The notes below the pieces were generated by a model. It worked only from the letters and a program-made list of their open reading frames with translations. It was not told the origin of the DNA and searched no databases. The position numbers and the translations under genes were made by a program. This document shows positions 46,081-56,584 of a stretch of 64,000 bases of DNA, one piece after another; positions within the stretch are counted from its first letter, which is position 1; each line of letters begins with the position of its first letter. This stretch comes from an uncultured Neomegalonema sp. GTDB taxonomy: Bacteria > Pseudomonadota > Alphaproteobacteria > Rhodobacterales > Rhodobacteraceae. The stretch spans positions 1 to 64,000 of the forward strand of contig CALKIZ010000015.1 in assembly GCA_937995735.1 (NCBI GenBank), in the 5' to 3' direction.

Positions 46081-46788
46081 ATGAATGTTTCAGGCAAGAA
46101 GGCCGTCGTGTTTGGCGGGACATCCGGCATAGGCTTGGCAACGACGAAGATGCTTGCCGAGGGCGGGGCTACGGTGGTTGCCATCAGTCGCGATCCGTCA
46201 AAAGCCGGAGATTTACCGCCCAGTGTAACCGTAGAGTCCTGTGATGTAACTGATTCCGCCGCGATGGAGTCTATGCTCAGCAAGCTGGCCCCCTTTGATA
46301 TTCTGGTCAGTGCGGCGACGGGTGGTAGCCGCGCAATAGGACCTTTTCTTGAGATGGATATGGAGGGCTACAAAGCTTCATTCGATAAGCTTTGGGGCTA
46401 TGCCAATGTTGTCCGTTATGGGGCAAAGCATGTCACGGATGGCGGATCGATCACACTCGTCTCCGGTGCGCCAGCCCGTAACTGCCGTCCCGGTCAGATC
46501 GCTCTGTCTTCTGTCGGTGGAGCCGTTGAAGCCATGACCCGCGCTGTCGCTCGCGAAGTCGCACCGCGCATCCGTGTGAATGTCGTCTCTCCCGGAACCA
46601 TTGATACGCCGATGGTCGCGCTGCAAGGTGAAGAGCGGGATGCGCTTTACACTAAAATGACCGCTGACAACCTGATCCCCCGCGCTGGAACCGCTGAAGA
46701 AGTTGCTGAAGGCATCATGTTTGTCATTAAAAACGATTTCGTTAGTGGAACTACGATTGATGTCGATGGCGGCTGGTTGTTGAGCTGA
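46081..46788 (+). CDS. SDR-family protein without the YxxxK pair
   Basis: 235 residues with the Rossmann motif GGTSGIGLA (12-20) and the C-terminal PGTIDTPMV and DGGWLLS of classical SDRs. At the place of the catalytic Tyr-x3-Lys it has Leu142 and Gly146 (ALSSVGGAVEAM). Divergent SDRs with similar changes are known, so it may bind NAD(P) but use other chemistry. It lies between the lysine-less aminotransferase and a beta-hydroxyacid dehydrogenase. Confidence 0.85.
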   Translation: MNVSGKKAVVFGGTSGIGLATTKMLAEGGATVVAISRDPSKAGDLPPSVTVESCDVTDSAAMESMLSKLAPFDILVSAATGGSRAIGPFLEMDMEGYKASFDKLWGYANVVRYGAKHVTDGGSITLVSGAPARNCRPGQIALSSVGGAVEAMTRAVAREVAPRIRVNVVSPGTIDTPMVALQGEERDALYTKMTADNLIPRAGTAEEVAEGIMFVIKNDFVSGTTIDVDGGWLLS

Positions 46789-46829
46789 ATAAAGTTGGCA
46801 GCGGTCCGTCCGCTCAAAAGGATGTTAAG

Positions 46830-47708
46830 ATGACAAAAATTGGATTCATCGGGCTTGGGCTGATGGGGAACGCTATGGTGTCCCGATTGCTCGACAAGGG
46901 CTATGATTTGACAGTCCTCGCCAACCGCAGCCGCGCAAATGTAGAGGCCGCCGTTGCGCGTGGCGCTACAGAAGTAACAACACCAAAGGCGCTCGCCGAA
47001 GCCAGTGACATCGTGATGCTGTGTGTGGACACATCGCAGAGTGTGGAAGCCCGGATGCGCGGGGTTGATGGTATCATCGCGGGGGTAAAGGCGGGAACAA
47101 CTGTCATTGATTTCGGCACATCGCTTCCGGCTTCCACCCGTGTCTTGGCCGAGGAAGTCGCGAAAGCCGGAGGCGCTTATCTGGATGCTCCCCTCGGAAG
47201 AACGCCGCAACATGCATTCGATGGCTTGCTCAACATCATGTGCGCAGGGGACAAGACTGCGTTTGATCGCGTCGAGCCTGTATTGAAAGACTTGGGCGAA
47301 AACGTCTTTCACCTTGGGGCATCCGGCGCAGGGCATACCATCAAACTGTTGAACAACTTTTTCGGCATGACCGTGGCAAATGCGATGGCTGAAGTTATGG
47401 CAATTGCGGATCAGGCAGGCGTTGACCGCAAACAAGCGCATGAGGTTATGGCGGCGGGACCGCTCCACTCCATGATGATGGACCTTGTTGCCGCGTATGG
47501 CGTTGATGGAGACTCCTCGAAGCTTGCCTTCTCGATCGAGAACGCAGCGAAAGACCTCGGTTATTATCGCCAGATGGTCAGAGATGCCGGTGCGGAAAGC
47601 GTGATGGCAGTCCCCGCAGCCGAGGCGATGGCGGATGCGTCGAATACGATGGGCGACCGCATGGTTTCTGAAATGGTGGATTACTATACGAAACGGTTCG
47701 AGGCTTAG
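46830..47708 (+). CDS. Beta-hydroxyacid dehydrogenase family protein (YihU-like)
   Basis: 292 residues. NAD-binding GLGLMGNAM, the substrate motif DAPLGRTP (the usual family form is D-x-P-V-S-G-G) and the catalytic lysine in TIKLLNNF. The G-R-T variant is also found in sulfolactaldehyde reductase YihU and some 4-hydroxybutyrate dehydrogenases. Probably reduces a small semialdehyde such as tartronate semialdehyde or sulfolactaldehyde; the exact substrate is uncertain. It follows the SDR by 41 bp. Confidence 0.88.
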   Translation: MTKIGFIGLGLMGNAMVSRLLDKGYDLTVLANRSRANVEAAVARGATEVTTPKALAEASDIVMLCVDTSQSVEARMRGVDGIIAGVKAGTTVIDFGTSLPASTRVLAEEVAKAGGAYLDAPLGRTPQHAFDGLLNIMCAGDKTAFDRVEPVLKDLGENVFHLGASGAGHTIKLLNNFFGMTVANAMAEVMAIADQAGVDRKQAHEVMAAGPLHSMMMDLVAAYGVDGDSSKLAFSIENAAKDLGYYRQMVRDAGAESVMAVPAAEAMADASNTMGDRMVSEMVDYYTKRFEA

Positions 47709-47760
47709 AGAACAGAAAAACCCGAGACTGTAGTTTGCTGGCACGCCTTGGTATGGATAA

Positions 47761-48933
<1,173 letters not shown>

Positions 48934-49295
48934 TCTAAGATTTATAATTGGCGGGTGCGTGTTGCTTGAGGAATAGGGCCAGCGAAGTCGAGTGATATAA
49001 TAAAAAAAGAACGCTGCGGCCCCCCGGCCACAGCGTTCTTGGATGAAAGAGCGCCCTCAGTCAGTACATACCCTCGTTAGACTGACTCTCTTCACTCCTG
49101 TGAAACGTGCCCCGATTTTTTATAATGTGTGTTGGACGCCCACCCAGAGTTTTCCAACACACATATTTTTGCGTTTCACACGTCAAAGCGCATTGCGCTT
49201 TTTATGCAGCCGTTCGCCTTCTTTTGTCGGGCAGCGCTTGTCGGGTGCGACTCTTGCGTTCGCTTGTCCCGCGCTTATTGCGGCTGCACCTCACG
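48934..49295. other. Intergenic between tgt and the TetR gene
   Basis: About 360 bases with the terminator at 49007-49040 and the 3' end of the TetR transcript. I see no gene or RNA in the rest, where the sequence reads as random pyrimidine-rich DNA. Confidence 0.4.
49007..49040 (+). terminator. Terminator, likely bidirectional
   Basis: AAGAACGCTG and CAGCGTTCTT pair, extended by GGCC/GGCC around CCCC, with an A run on the left side. It lies 74 bases past tgt and also faces the TetR gene from its 3' side. Confidence 0.8.
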
Positions 49296-49910
49296 TTAGT
49301 GTGCCGATGCTTCCGCGCCCGCGCGAACTGGGCCAAACGAAGCAACAGCAGTTTTCGCATCGAAGATTGGCGTTTGATCGACAACGCATCCCGCTTGTTT
49401 CAGCAGAGCGTAACCGTGCCAACCTGACCAGATACCGGCAACAATGCGATCGACTTCTTCTGGCGAACGCGCTTCTTTAACAGTTGCGGATACGGCATCG
49501 TAGAGCGGACGCAAAGCTACCTTCAGGCCATCACGGACAACGCTTGGCATTGCTCCGTCATGCTCTTCCGTGCGGAAGGCAAGGTTGAATTCGCCTGATT
49601 TTTCTTCTGCGAAAGCGATGTAGGAACGACCCAGCAAAGCAACAAGTGATTCTGGGCTGCTTGCTGCCGCTGCTGCTGTTGTCATTTCTCCGGTCAACTC
49701 TTCAACAGCTTGAACCTGAAGGTAAGTGACAATATCGGCTTTGTTCTCGAAGTAGGTGTAGAGGCTCATTGCGCTCATGCCGACTTCTTTTGCGATACCG
49801 CGAATTGTTACCTTTTCAGCGCCGTGCTCGTCCATGATGCGGCGCGCTGCGACAGCAGCCTTCTCGCGAACAACTGATTTCTCTTCTTCTGTAAGTGGCT
49901 TACGTGGCAT
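49296..49910 (-). CDS. TetR/AcrR-family regulator with WHG-type C-terminal domain
   Basis: 204 residues. HTH region AAARRIMDEHGAEKVTIRGIA, then KEVGMSAMSLYTYFENKADI. The C-terminal domain has the WHG motif (GIWSGWHGYALLK). Ligand and target unknown. Upstream (about 49917-49975) are three GTCCCGA-like copies that might be its site. The direct neighbours are tgt and bioY; neither is an obvious target. Confidence 0.88.
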   Translation of the reverse strand: MPRKPLTEEEKSVVREKAAVAARRIMDEHGAEKVTIRGIAKEVGMSAMSLYTYFENKADIVTYLQVQAVEELTGEMTTAAAAASSPESLVALLGRSYIAFAEEKSGEFNLAFRTEEHDGAMPSVVRDGLKVALRPLYDAVSATVKEARSPEEVDRIVAGIWSGWHGYALLKQAGCVVDQTPIFDAKTAVASFGPVRAGAEASAH

Positions 49911-50122
49911 AGTTGGGTCCCCCGACCTGTTTTCTCTTTTGTCCCGAGCAGTCTGGGTGTCCCGACCCGTCCTGCAATGGATGTACTATGGGAGAAAAAC
50001 TTGGGGATATTCTTAATGCGCACGACAAAATTCGATTTTATAATAGAAAAAATGTCGATTATTTAGAGTAAACGGAAATAAACTCTAATTTCTTTTTTAA
50101 CGTTAACTGGTATTTACCATGC

Positions 50123-50146
50123 AAAAGGGCCAAAATCGGCCCTTTT
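50123..50146 (-). terminator. Terminator of bioY
   Basis: AAAAGGGCC and GGCCCTTTT pair around a six-base loop 20 bases past the bioY stop; T run present in the stem end. Confidence 0.75.
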
Positions 50147-50165
50147 GAGATTTTATCTGCGGAGG

Positions 50166-50768
50166 TTACTTCTTGTACAACGTCCAAAGTGTAGGCATCA
50201 CGATCGCGGCAAGTGCGAGCTTTAATGCATCCCCGACAAGGAAAGGCGTCAAACCATTGGCAATGGTCCAGCTCCAACCTTGTGAATAGCTCTGTAAATT
50301 AAGCCATACGAGGCCGGGAACGTAAATCAAAACGCTCCCGATAAGCATTGCCAACGCCATTGATGGGATCGAACGGTCCCATCCTTTGCGCGCGAGCCAG
50401 CCCAAGACACCTGCTGCGAGAACAAATCCAACAAGATACCCGCCAGAACCGCCCATCATATACTCGAGGCCGTTCTTTTCTGCCGTGGATGACGTGAAAA
50501 TGTCAAAACCCAGAGCACCAACCGCTAAATAAGCCAGCATTGTCGTGATGCCCAGTCCTGCGCCATAGGCCGCGCCAACCGTCAAAACGACAAAGGTTTG
50601 CATTGTAATAGGCACAGGCCACATCGGAATACGCACCTTTGCGGCAATCGCCATTGCGACGACACCAAGCGAAACCAGAATAGCGGCGCGCATCCAGCGG
50701 GCTGCATCTGTGTCTTTCGATGGCCAGAGAACTTGTGAGAGTGTTGGAGCGGTTGCGGCGCTTTGCAT
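50166..50768 (-). CDS. bioY: Biotin transporter BioY
   Basis: 200 residues with six hydrophobic segments. The BioY motifs are visible: KVRIPMWPVPITMQTFVVL, GAAYGAGLG and MGGSGGYLVGFVLA. It is the substrate-binding S component of a biotin ECF transporter. No bioM or bioN next to it, so it works alone or with a shared module encoded elsewhere. I see no BioR palindrome in the short upstream region. Confidence 0.93.
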   Translation of the reverse strand: MQSAATAPTLSQVLWPSKDTDAARWMRAAILVSLGVVAMAIAAKVRIPMWPVPITMQTFVVLTVGAAYGAGLGITTMLAYLAVGALGFDIFTSSTAEKNGLEYMMGGSGGYLVGFVLAAGVLGWLARKGWDRSIPSMALAMLIGSVLIYVPGLVWLNLQSYSQGWSWTIANGLTPFLVGDALKLALAAIVMPTLWTLYKK

Positions 50769-50863
50769 GAGCGTCCCTCTATATCATTGGCGAGCCTTAC
50801 GGCACTTTCGCGCAAGATGTACTGGAGCGGTTCGATTTTGCAAGAGCGAGAATTAGGGTTCTG

Positions 50864-51277
50864 TTAACGTCTGTATTCGGATGTTGAGGTGTAATCCTTC
50901 TTGGGGCCGTTTACGGTCCAAGTGACGCGCCAACTGTCTGGCAAGTAAAAACTGTACGTCGCATAGTAAATATCCTGCCCGCAAAGATGCTCTGCTTGAG
51001 ATTTAGAGTTTTTCACTTCGAAACTGTGGAATGGACTGCCGTCTCGGTACATAACGGAGACAGTAGAACCATCAAACGACCATATATAAGTGCGTGTTGC
51101 ACGTAGGAGTGTTCCTCCTAATGTCAGCTCGCCACTTTCTGTATATATAAGAGAGCTTCCTTGAGGCTCAAAGGTCGCAATGCCTTTGAAGATGCCTTGT
51201 TGTCCGCTATGGCGGTCATCAATTGCTCGATTGATGTTCCAGTTTCCGCGCAGACTGTCATATAGGGGCATTTCCAT
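50864..51277 (-). CDS. DUF6314 family protein
   Basis: About 137 residues. LRGNWNINRAI, the run GIFKGIATFEP, LIYTESGEL, FDGSTVSVMYRDGSPFHSF, HLCGQDIY and GPKKDYTSTSEYRR fit the DUF6314 family known from Rhodobacteraceae; function unknown. A beta-rich lipocalin-like fold is probable. I start at an internal ATG (51277); the longer frame starts at TTG. Divergent from the methyltransferase-like gene. Confidence 0.8.
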   Translation of the reverse strand: MEMPLYDSLRGNWNINRAIDDRHSGQQGIFKGIATFEPQGSSLIYTESGELTLGGTLLRATRTYIWSFDGSTVSVMYRDGSPFHSFEVKNSKSQAEHLCGQDIYYATYSFYLPDSWRVTWTVNGPKKDYTSTSEYRR

Positions 51278-51327
51278 GTTGGGGACTGTCTTGTCGTCCC
51301 GTCCGTCTGTCAATTCCCGGAGAGGCA

Positions 51328-52167
51328 ATGACCGTCTCGTTAAAGAAAAGACTGCGCCGATTTCGAATGGCGGCTCAAACTGCCCTCGGATGGGGGGCGA
51401 GAGGGTTTTTTACGCCTTATCGCTATGCGGCGGGCGCAAAGCCCTCCACTGGCTATCCTGAGATAGAGGCCGTATTGAAAGCGCGAGAAAGCGCGATGAC
51501 AGCGGTTCTGGATCAAATGAATGGCCTTGGTGAAGCCATGCAGCAGATCGGCGGTGATCCCGCGCCTGCGCCCCGGTGGGATCAGGGCTGGTTTGCGACA
51601 TTGGACGCTGCGGCGGCTTATACGCTGGTCCGCAATACTCCGCCCCGTAAGATTATAGAGGTTGGTTCCGGTCATTCGACGCGATTCCTTGCACGCGCCA
51701 TAAAAGATGCGGGGCAAGATGCTGAGCACATCTGTATCGACCCGCAACCACGCGCTGATTTGCTTGATTTGCCCGTTACTTGGCAAAAAGAGCTGCTGTC
51801 GGACGAGCATCTATCGCAGTTTGATACGCTGCAAAGCGGTGACATCGCGTTTTTCGACTCGAGCCACATTCTTTGGCCGGGTCTTGATGTGGATTTGATC
51901 TTCAACCGTATTTTGCCGCGCTTGAATGCGGGCGTTCTGGTCCATGTGCATGATATTTTTCTGCCCGATCCTTATCCAAAAAGTTGGGATTGGCGCGGTT
52001 ATACTGAGCAAAACGGGTTGAGTGGTTGGTTTATGGGCGGTGCTTATGATGTTGTTTTCTCCAGCCATTACGCGGCAACCCGTTTAAATGCAGGGGAGCG
52101 CGTGAAATCTCTGCCCCGACATGTGGAGGCCATTGATTCCAGCTTTTGGATGGTGAAAAAGCCGTGA
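51328..52167 (+). CDS. Class I SAM-dependent methyltransferase-like protein
   Basis: 279 residues. A Rossmann motif I (KIIEVGSGHSTRFLARAI) and an acidic motif (HICIDPQPRADLL) identify the class I methyltransferase fold. IAFFDSSHILWPGLDV and VHVHDIFLPDPYP are characteristic of a group near Methyltransf_24; target not known. Start at 51328 has GGAG upstream. It overlaps or abuts the RNA methylase by a GTGA at the stop. Confidence 0.8.
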   Translation: MTVSLKKRLRRFRMAAQTALGWGARGFFTPYRYAAGAKPSTGYPEIEAVLKARESAMTAVLDQMNGLGEAMQQIGGDPAPAPRWDQGWFATLDAAAAYTLVRNTPPRKIIEVGSGHSTRFLARAIKDAGQDAEHICIDPQPRADLLDLPVTWQKELLSDEHLSQFDTLQSGDIAFFDSSHILWPGLDVDLIFNRILPRLNAGVLVHVHDIFLPDPYPKSWDWRGYTEQNGLSGWFMGGAYDVVFSSHYAATRLNAGERVKSLPRHVEAIDSSFWMVKKP

Positions 52168-52169
52168 CC

Positions 52170-52901
52170 ATGCCAACCTTTATCCTTGTTGAACCCCAGA
52201 TGGGCGAGAACATTGGCGCGGCGGCACGGGCGATGTGGAATTTTGGGTTAGACCGGATGCGTGTCGTCAATCCGCGTGATGGCTGGCCGAATGAGCGGGC
52301 CGAAGCGATGGCGGCCAGCGCTACGCATGTTCTTGAGACGGCCGATCTTTTTGGCACCACGCGCGAGGCTACCGCTGACCTTTCCGTTGTCTATGCGACC
52401 ACGGCGCGGCCTCGCGATCTGACCAAGCGTGTCTTAACCCCTGAAGCCGCTGCGGCAGAGATGCGAACGCTCATCGCCGCCGGAGATAAAGTCGGCGTGC
52501 TGTTCGGGCGTGAACGCACAGGATTAGAGAACGAAGATATTGAGCGCGCCACGGCCATTATAACGGTTCCCGTAAATCCGGCCTTTGCCTCGCTGAATCT
52601 CGCTCAATGCGCGCTACTCATGGGGTATGAATGGTTGAAAGCAGCGGATCAAACTCCACCTGAACAGCTTGATCCCGGCAGATCAGGATTTGCCGAACGG
52701 GGCGATGTGGATCATCTCCTCGACTTCATGGAGAAAGAGCTCGAGGATTCAGGGTTCTTTTGGCCCGCAGATAAAAAAGCGTCGATGATCGTAACGCTCC
52801 GCAATCTGTATCACCGATTGCCGCTCACGGCTGCTGATCTGCGTATGGTATGGGGAGCAACGAAGTCACTTGCGGCAAAGCGGCGCTCCACGCGGCGATA
52901 G
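52170..52901 (+). CDS. trmJ: SpoU/TrmJ-type RNA 2'-O-methyltransferase
   Basis: 243 residues of the SPOUT class: NIGAAARAMWNFG (motif 1), VLFGRERTGLENEDI (motif 2), NLAQCALLMGYEW (motif 3), the last forming the trefoil knot. TrmJ methylates ribose 32 of tRNAs; a related SpoU protein cannot be excluded. Start at the ATG at 52170 (MPTFILVEPQ); the GTG at 52164 overlapping the previous stop is possible. Confidence 0.88.
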   Translation: MPTFILVEPQMGENIGAAARAMWNFGLDRMRVVNPRDGWPNERAEAMAASATHVLETADLFGTTREATADLSVVYATTARPRDLTKRVLTPEAAAAEMRTLIAAGDKVGVLFGRERTGLENEDIERATAIITVPVNPAFASLNLAQCALLMGYEWLKAADQTPPEQLDPGRSGFAERGDVDHLLDFMEKELEDSGFFWPADKKASMIVTLRNLYHRLPLTAADLRMVWGATKSLAAKRRSTRR

Positions 52902-52972
52902 AGAGTGAGTGGGTTGCGAGCGACAGACGAGCACTCTATCTCAACCTTTGAAGATCATGCGAAGGGCTGAAT

Positions 52973-54082
52973 ATGGCTGAGAAGAAGACGCGCGCACTTT
53001 TTGAAGAAGCCGGAGCAGAGGCAGAAGAAACGCCGATTGCACCGGGCGCGGCGGCAAAAGAAAAATCAGCGAACCGGGCGCGCATCAAGCTGTGGCAAAT
53101 CGTGTTGGCGGCTTTGGTTGTTCTGATGGTCGTTATTGGCGGCTTAACGCGCCTGACAGACTCAGGCCTTTCAATTACCGAATGGAATCTCGTGACAGGC
53201 GTTTTGCCGCCTTTGTCTGCGGAAGGTTGGGCATCAGAGTTCGCCAAATATCAGAAGATCCCGGAATTTGAACTGAACCAGCCCACGATAGATGAGTTCA
53301 AAACGATTTATTGGTGGGAATGGGGGCATCGCTTTTTAGGGCGGATTGTCGGCTTGGCCTTTATTGTCCCGTTCCTATGGTTTTTCATGCGCAAAGCCAT
53401 CCCCGCTGGTTGGACAAAGCGTTTGTTCATCCCCGGTATTCTAATCGGTCTTCAAGGCGTCATCGGCTGGTGGATGGTGTCTTCCGGTTTGGCCGGTTCG
53501 GATCGCGTAGATGTTGCGCCGTATCGACTGGCAATACATTTAGGACTGGCTTTCGTTATCTTTTGTCTGCTGGTCTGGAATATCTTCTGCCTTGGCGAAG
53601 AAGAGCATGACTTGCTGGCCGCACGGCGCCGGCGCTTTAAGCCGCAGCTTGGTTTTGGCGGATTAACCGTCGCGTTGATTTTCGTTCAAGTCCTTTGCGG
53701 GGCGATGGTCGCAGGACTGGATGCGGGACGAGGCTATACGGATTGGCCTTTAATGCAGGGGCAATTCTTTCCTCCGAATGATACGCCCGAAGCTGTTTGG
53801 CAGTTTATTCACCGAATGCTGGCCTACACAGTGGTTGTGGTTGTCGGGGTGTTTTGGTGGAAAACGCGCGCTTCGGGCCATAAAGAGCTGAAGTTCTGGG
53901 GACTGATTGCGGGTCTTTGGACGCTTGCTCAAGTTTTCTGGGGCATCGTTACCCTAATGGGCGGCGCACAGCCTCATCATGCAATTGTGCATCAGCTTGG
54001 CGCGTTGGTTTTGCTATGGGTTATGTTGCGGACAATGTTCGTGGCTGCTTATCCAAATGAACAAAAGATCGAGCGTGCATGA
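52973..54082 (+). CDS. ctaA: Heme A synthase (Cox15/CtaA)
   Basis: 369 residues with eight hydrophobic segments. The run VVIGGLTRLTDSGLSITEWN and the haem-ligand histidines in WWEWGHRFLGRIVG, RLAIHLGLAF, QFIHRMLAY and AIVHQLGALV match Cox15 of alphaproteobacteria. It converts heme O to heme A for aa3 oxidase. Its stop overlaps the thioesterase as ATGA. Confidence 0.95.
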   Translation: MAEKKTRALFEEAGAEAEETPIAPGAAAKEKSANRARIKLWQIVLAALVVLMVVIGGLTRLTDSGLSITEWNLVTGVLPPLSAEGWASEFAKYQKIPEFELNQPTIDEFKTIYWWEWGHRFLGRIVGLAFIVPFLWFFMRKAIPAGWTKRLFIPGILIGLQGVIGWWMVSSGLAGSDRVDVAPYRLAIHLGLAFVIFCLLVWNIFCLGEEEHDLLAARRRRFKPQLGFGGLTVALIFVQVLCGAMVAGLDAGRGYTDWPLMQGQFFPPNDTPEAVWQFIHRMLAYTVVVVVGVFWWKTRASGHKELKFWGLIAGLWTLAQVFWGIVTLMGGAQPHHAIVHQLGALVLLWVMLRTMFVAAYPNEQKIERA

Positions 54083-54498
54083 ATCAGCCTGTTCTAACGA
54101 TTGGCGAATTGGAGGCCTTCCTCGCGCGGGAGTTCCCTCAGGTTGCGCCTGATGTGACAATCGAGGCGTTGGGTTCAATGACGGCCACGATGCGGCTGCG
54201 CCGGGATGAAAAACATCTTCGCCCTGGTGGAACCATGTCCGGCCCGTCTATGGCTTTGTTGGCGGATGTCACTGCTTATGTCGCACTGCTTGGAATGGTT
54301 GGCGAAAAGGCTTTGGCGGTTACGACAAACCTGTCTCTTAACTTTATGCGAAAGCCTGCGGATGTCGATCTGCTCTGCGATGGTCGCCTGCTTAAACTGG
54401 GTAAGCGCCTCGCGGTTGGCGACGCCGTTCTTTATAGCAAGGGCGGAAGCCCCAGCAAGCCGGTTGCCCACGCGACCTTTACCTATGCATTGCCTTGA
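54079..54498 (+). CDS. PaaI-family hot-dog thioesterase
   Basis: 139 residues. The hot-dog motif GGTMSGPSMALLADVTAYVA, with the NLSLNFMRKP run, is that of PaaI-like acyl-CoA thioesterases. The Asp of LADV is the expected catalytic residue. ATGA overlap with ctaA; the M3 peptidase follows by nine bases. Confidence 0.85.
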   Translation: MNQPVLTIGELEAFLAREFPQVAPDVTIEALGSMTATMRLRRDEKHLRPGGTMSGPSMALLADVTAYVALLGMVGEKALAVTTNLSLNFMRKPADVDLLCDGRLLKLGKRLAVGDAVLYSKGGSPSKPVAHATFTYALP

Positions 54499-54507
54499 GG
54501 AAACCAT

Positions 54508-56535
54508 ATGAACCCGCTGCTTGAAGACTGGACTACACCCTTCGCAATGCCTCCGTTTGATCGGATCGAAGAAGCCCATTTCAAAACGGCTTTCGAGACA
54601 GCATTGAAAGAGTGGAAGGCAGAAGTCGAAGCTGTTGCCATAGATACGGCCCCGCCAAGTTTCGCAAACACTGTTGAAGCATTGGAGCGCTCAGGCGAGG
54701 CGCTGGATAAAGTCGCAAGCGTGTTCTTTAATCTCTCCAGTTCTTGCTCAACAGAAGGTCTTCAGGCGATTGAAGAAGAAATCGCGCCTCAACTGGCCAA
54801 AAGCCACGCGGAGATATTCATGGATACGCGGCTTTTTGCGCGTGTCGATGCGGTGGGCGATGATGGACTGACGGATGAACAGGCCCGTGTCCTGAAACTC
54901 TATAAAGAAAGTTTCGTTCGTGCCGGTGCGCGATTGGACGAAGCTGGCCGCAAGCGTATGAGCGAAGTCATGCAACGCTTGGCATCTCTTGGCGCGCAAT
55001 TTTCCAAGAACTTGCTGGCAGATGAAAAAGCCTTCGAATTGGTGCTAGAGACGGAAGCCGATCTCGAAGGGCTTTCGGCTGCTGAGATTTCCGCAATGGC
55101 ACGGGCGGCAGAAGATCGCGGCCATCCCGGTAAATGGGTAGTGACGGCATCGCGCTCGGCGGTGGAACCTTTCCTTCAATCCTCTAAGCGCCGTGATCTG
55201 CGAGAGGCGGTATGGCGCGGATTTGTCGGACGCGGGGCAGACCGTCCTGAAACCGCCACCAAAGACATTGCCGCTGAAACCGTGCGGCTGAGAGATGAAC
55301 GCGCGAAGCTGCTCGGCTTTGACAATTTCGCCTCGTTCAAGCTCGAAAACCAAATGGCCAAAACACCCGAGGCGGTGCGCGGGCTATTAGAGCGTGTTTG
55401 GATCCCGGCAAAGGCGGCGGCGGAAGCCGACCGCGCCCGACTGCAAGAACTCATTGTGGAAGAGGGCGGGAACTTTGAGGTTCAACCGTGGGATTGGGCT
55501 TATTACGCAGAGATTTTGCGCCAGCGCGACCATGACCTCGACGATGCGGAACTCAAACCATACATGCAGCTTGAGAATATCATTGCGGCGTCTTTCGATA
55601 CAGCATCGCGTTTATTCGGGTTGTCATTTGCCGAGCGCGATGACACCCCGCGTCACCACCCGGACGTTCGCGTCTGGGAAGTCATGCGCGGCGATAAGCA
55701 TGTTGGCATCTTCATGGGCGATTATTTCGCGCGGCCTTCGAAAAGGTCCGGCGCTTGGATGAGCACTTTCCGAGATCAACAAGCAATGGACGGCGAAATC
55801 CGGCCCATCGTGATCAACACGTGTAACTTTGTGCAAGCCAAAGAGGGCGAGCCGGTTTTGCTGACCTTTGAGGGCGCGCGGACTTTGTTCCACGAATTCG
55901 GTCATGCTCTCCATGGATTGATGTCTGATGTGACATACCCGAGAATTTCCGGCACGTCGGTTGCCAGAGATTTCGTCGAATTGCCCTCGCAGCTTTATGA
56001 ACACTGGCTCATGTGCCCCGAAGTGCTGGGCCGTTACGCTCTCCATGCCGAGACAAACGAGCCAATGCCGCAAGAATTGCTGGACCGCGTGATTGCAGCA
56101 CAGAATTTCAACATGGGCGCGGCAACGGTCGAATACCTCTCCAGTGCGCTGGTTGATATTGCGATGCACACGACGGACGTTGGTGAAGATTACGATCCTC
56201 AGGCGCTCGAAGCATCTGTTCTCGAAGAAATCGGAATGCCTGCCGGTCTAGGAATGCGCCATCGCAGCGCGCAATTCGGGCATGTTTTTGCCGGTGACGG
56301 ATATTCATCCGGGTATTACAGCTATATGTGGTCAGAGGTTATGGACGCCGATGCGTTCGGAGCCTTCGAAGACGCGGGCGATATATTCGATGCGAGCACC
56401 GCCGAACGCCTATCCACAGCAATCTATTCTGCGGGCGGACGGCAAGACCCCGAACTCGCTTATCTCGCGTTCCGGGGCCGCGCACCCGAGGTCGAAGCAT
56501 TGCTTAAACGGAGAGGCTTGTTCGACGCCGCATAA
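54508..56535 (+). CDS. M3-family metallopeptidase (oligopeptidase A/Dcp type)
   Basis: 675 residues with the zinc motif H462-E-F-G-H466 (TLFHEFGHALHGL) and a later glutamate in FVELPSQLYEHW. Beginning MNPLLEDWTTPFAMPPFDRI it belongs to the M3A group (oligopeptidase A, peptidyl-dipeptidase Dcp), cytoplasmic peptide degradation. GAGG lies seven bases upstream. It is the second M3 enzyme in the window but of a different branch. Confidence 0.93.
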   Translation: MNPLLEDWTTPFAMPPFDRIEEAHFKTAFETALKEWKAEVEAVAIDTAPPSFANTVEALERSGEALDKVASVFFNLSSSCSTEGLQAIEEEIAPQLAKSHAEIFMDTRLFARVDAVGDDGLTDEQARVLKLYKESFVRAGARLDEAGRKRMSEVMQRLASLGAQFSKNLLADEKAFELVLETEADLEGLSAAEISAMARAAEDRGHPGKWVVTASRSAVEPFLQSSKRRDLREAVWRGFVGRGADRPETATKDIAAETVRLRDERAKLLGFDNFASFKLENQMAKTPEAVRGLLERVWIPAKAAAEADRARLQELIVEEGGNFEVQPWDWAYYAEILRQRDHDLDDAELKPYMQLENIIAASFDTASRLFGLSFAERDDTPRHHPDVRVWEVMRGDKHVGIFMGDYFARPSKRSGAWMSTFRDQQAMDGEIRPIVINTCNFVQAKEGEPVLLTFEGARTLFHEFGHALHGLMSDVTYPRISGTSVARDFVELPSQLYEHWLMCPEVLGRYALHAETNEPMPQELLDRVIAAQNFNMGAATVEYLSSALVDIAMHTTDVGEDYDPQALEASVLEEIGMPAGLGMRHRSAQFGHVFAGDGYSSGYYSYMWSEVMDADAFGAFEDAGDIFDASTAERLSTAIYSAGGRQDPELAYLAFRGRAPEVEALLKRRGLFDAA

Positions 56536-56560
56536 GGGCAAGCCTAAAACAACGACTGTT

Positions 56561-56584
56561 AAGAAGCGGCTTCGTCCGCTTCTT
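56561..56584. terminator. Bidirectional terminator between convergent genes
   Basis: AAGAAGCGG and CCGCTTCTT pair around CTTCGT, just past the M3 peptidase stop and at the 3' end of the formate dehydrogenase operon (which ends at 56583). Confidence 0.8.

Noticed and set aside
44504-47708. A beta-hydroxyaspartate cycle (bhc) operon
   Set aside because: The first enzyme resembles BhcA in places, but the dehydratase, aldolase and iminosuccinate reductase genes are absent and the PLP lysine is missing.
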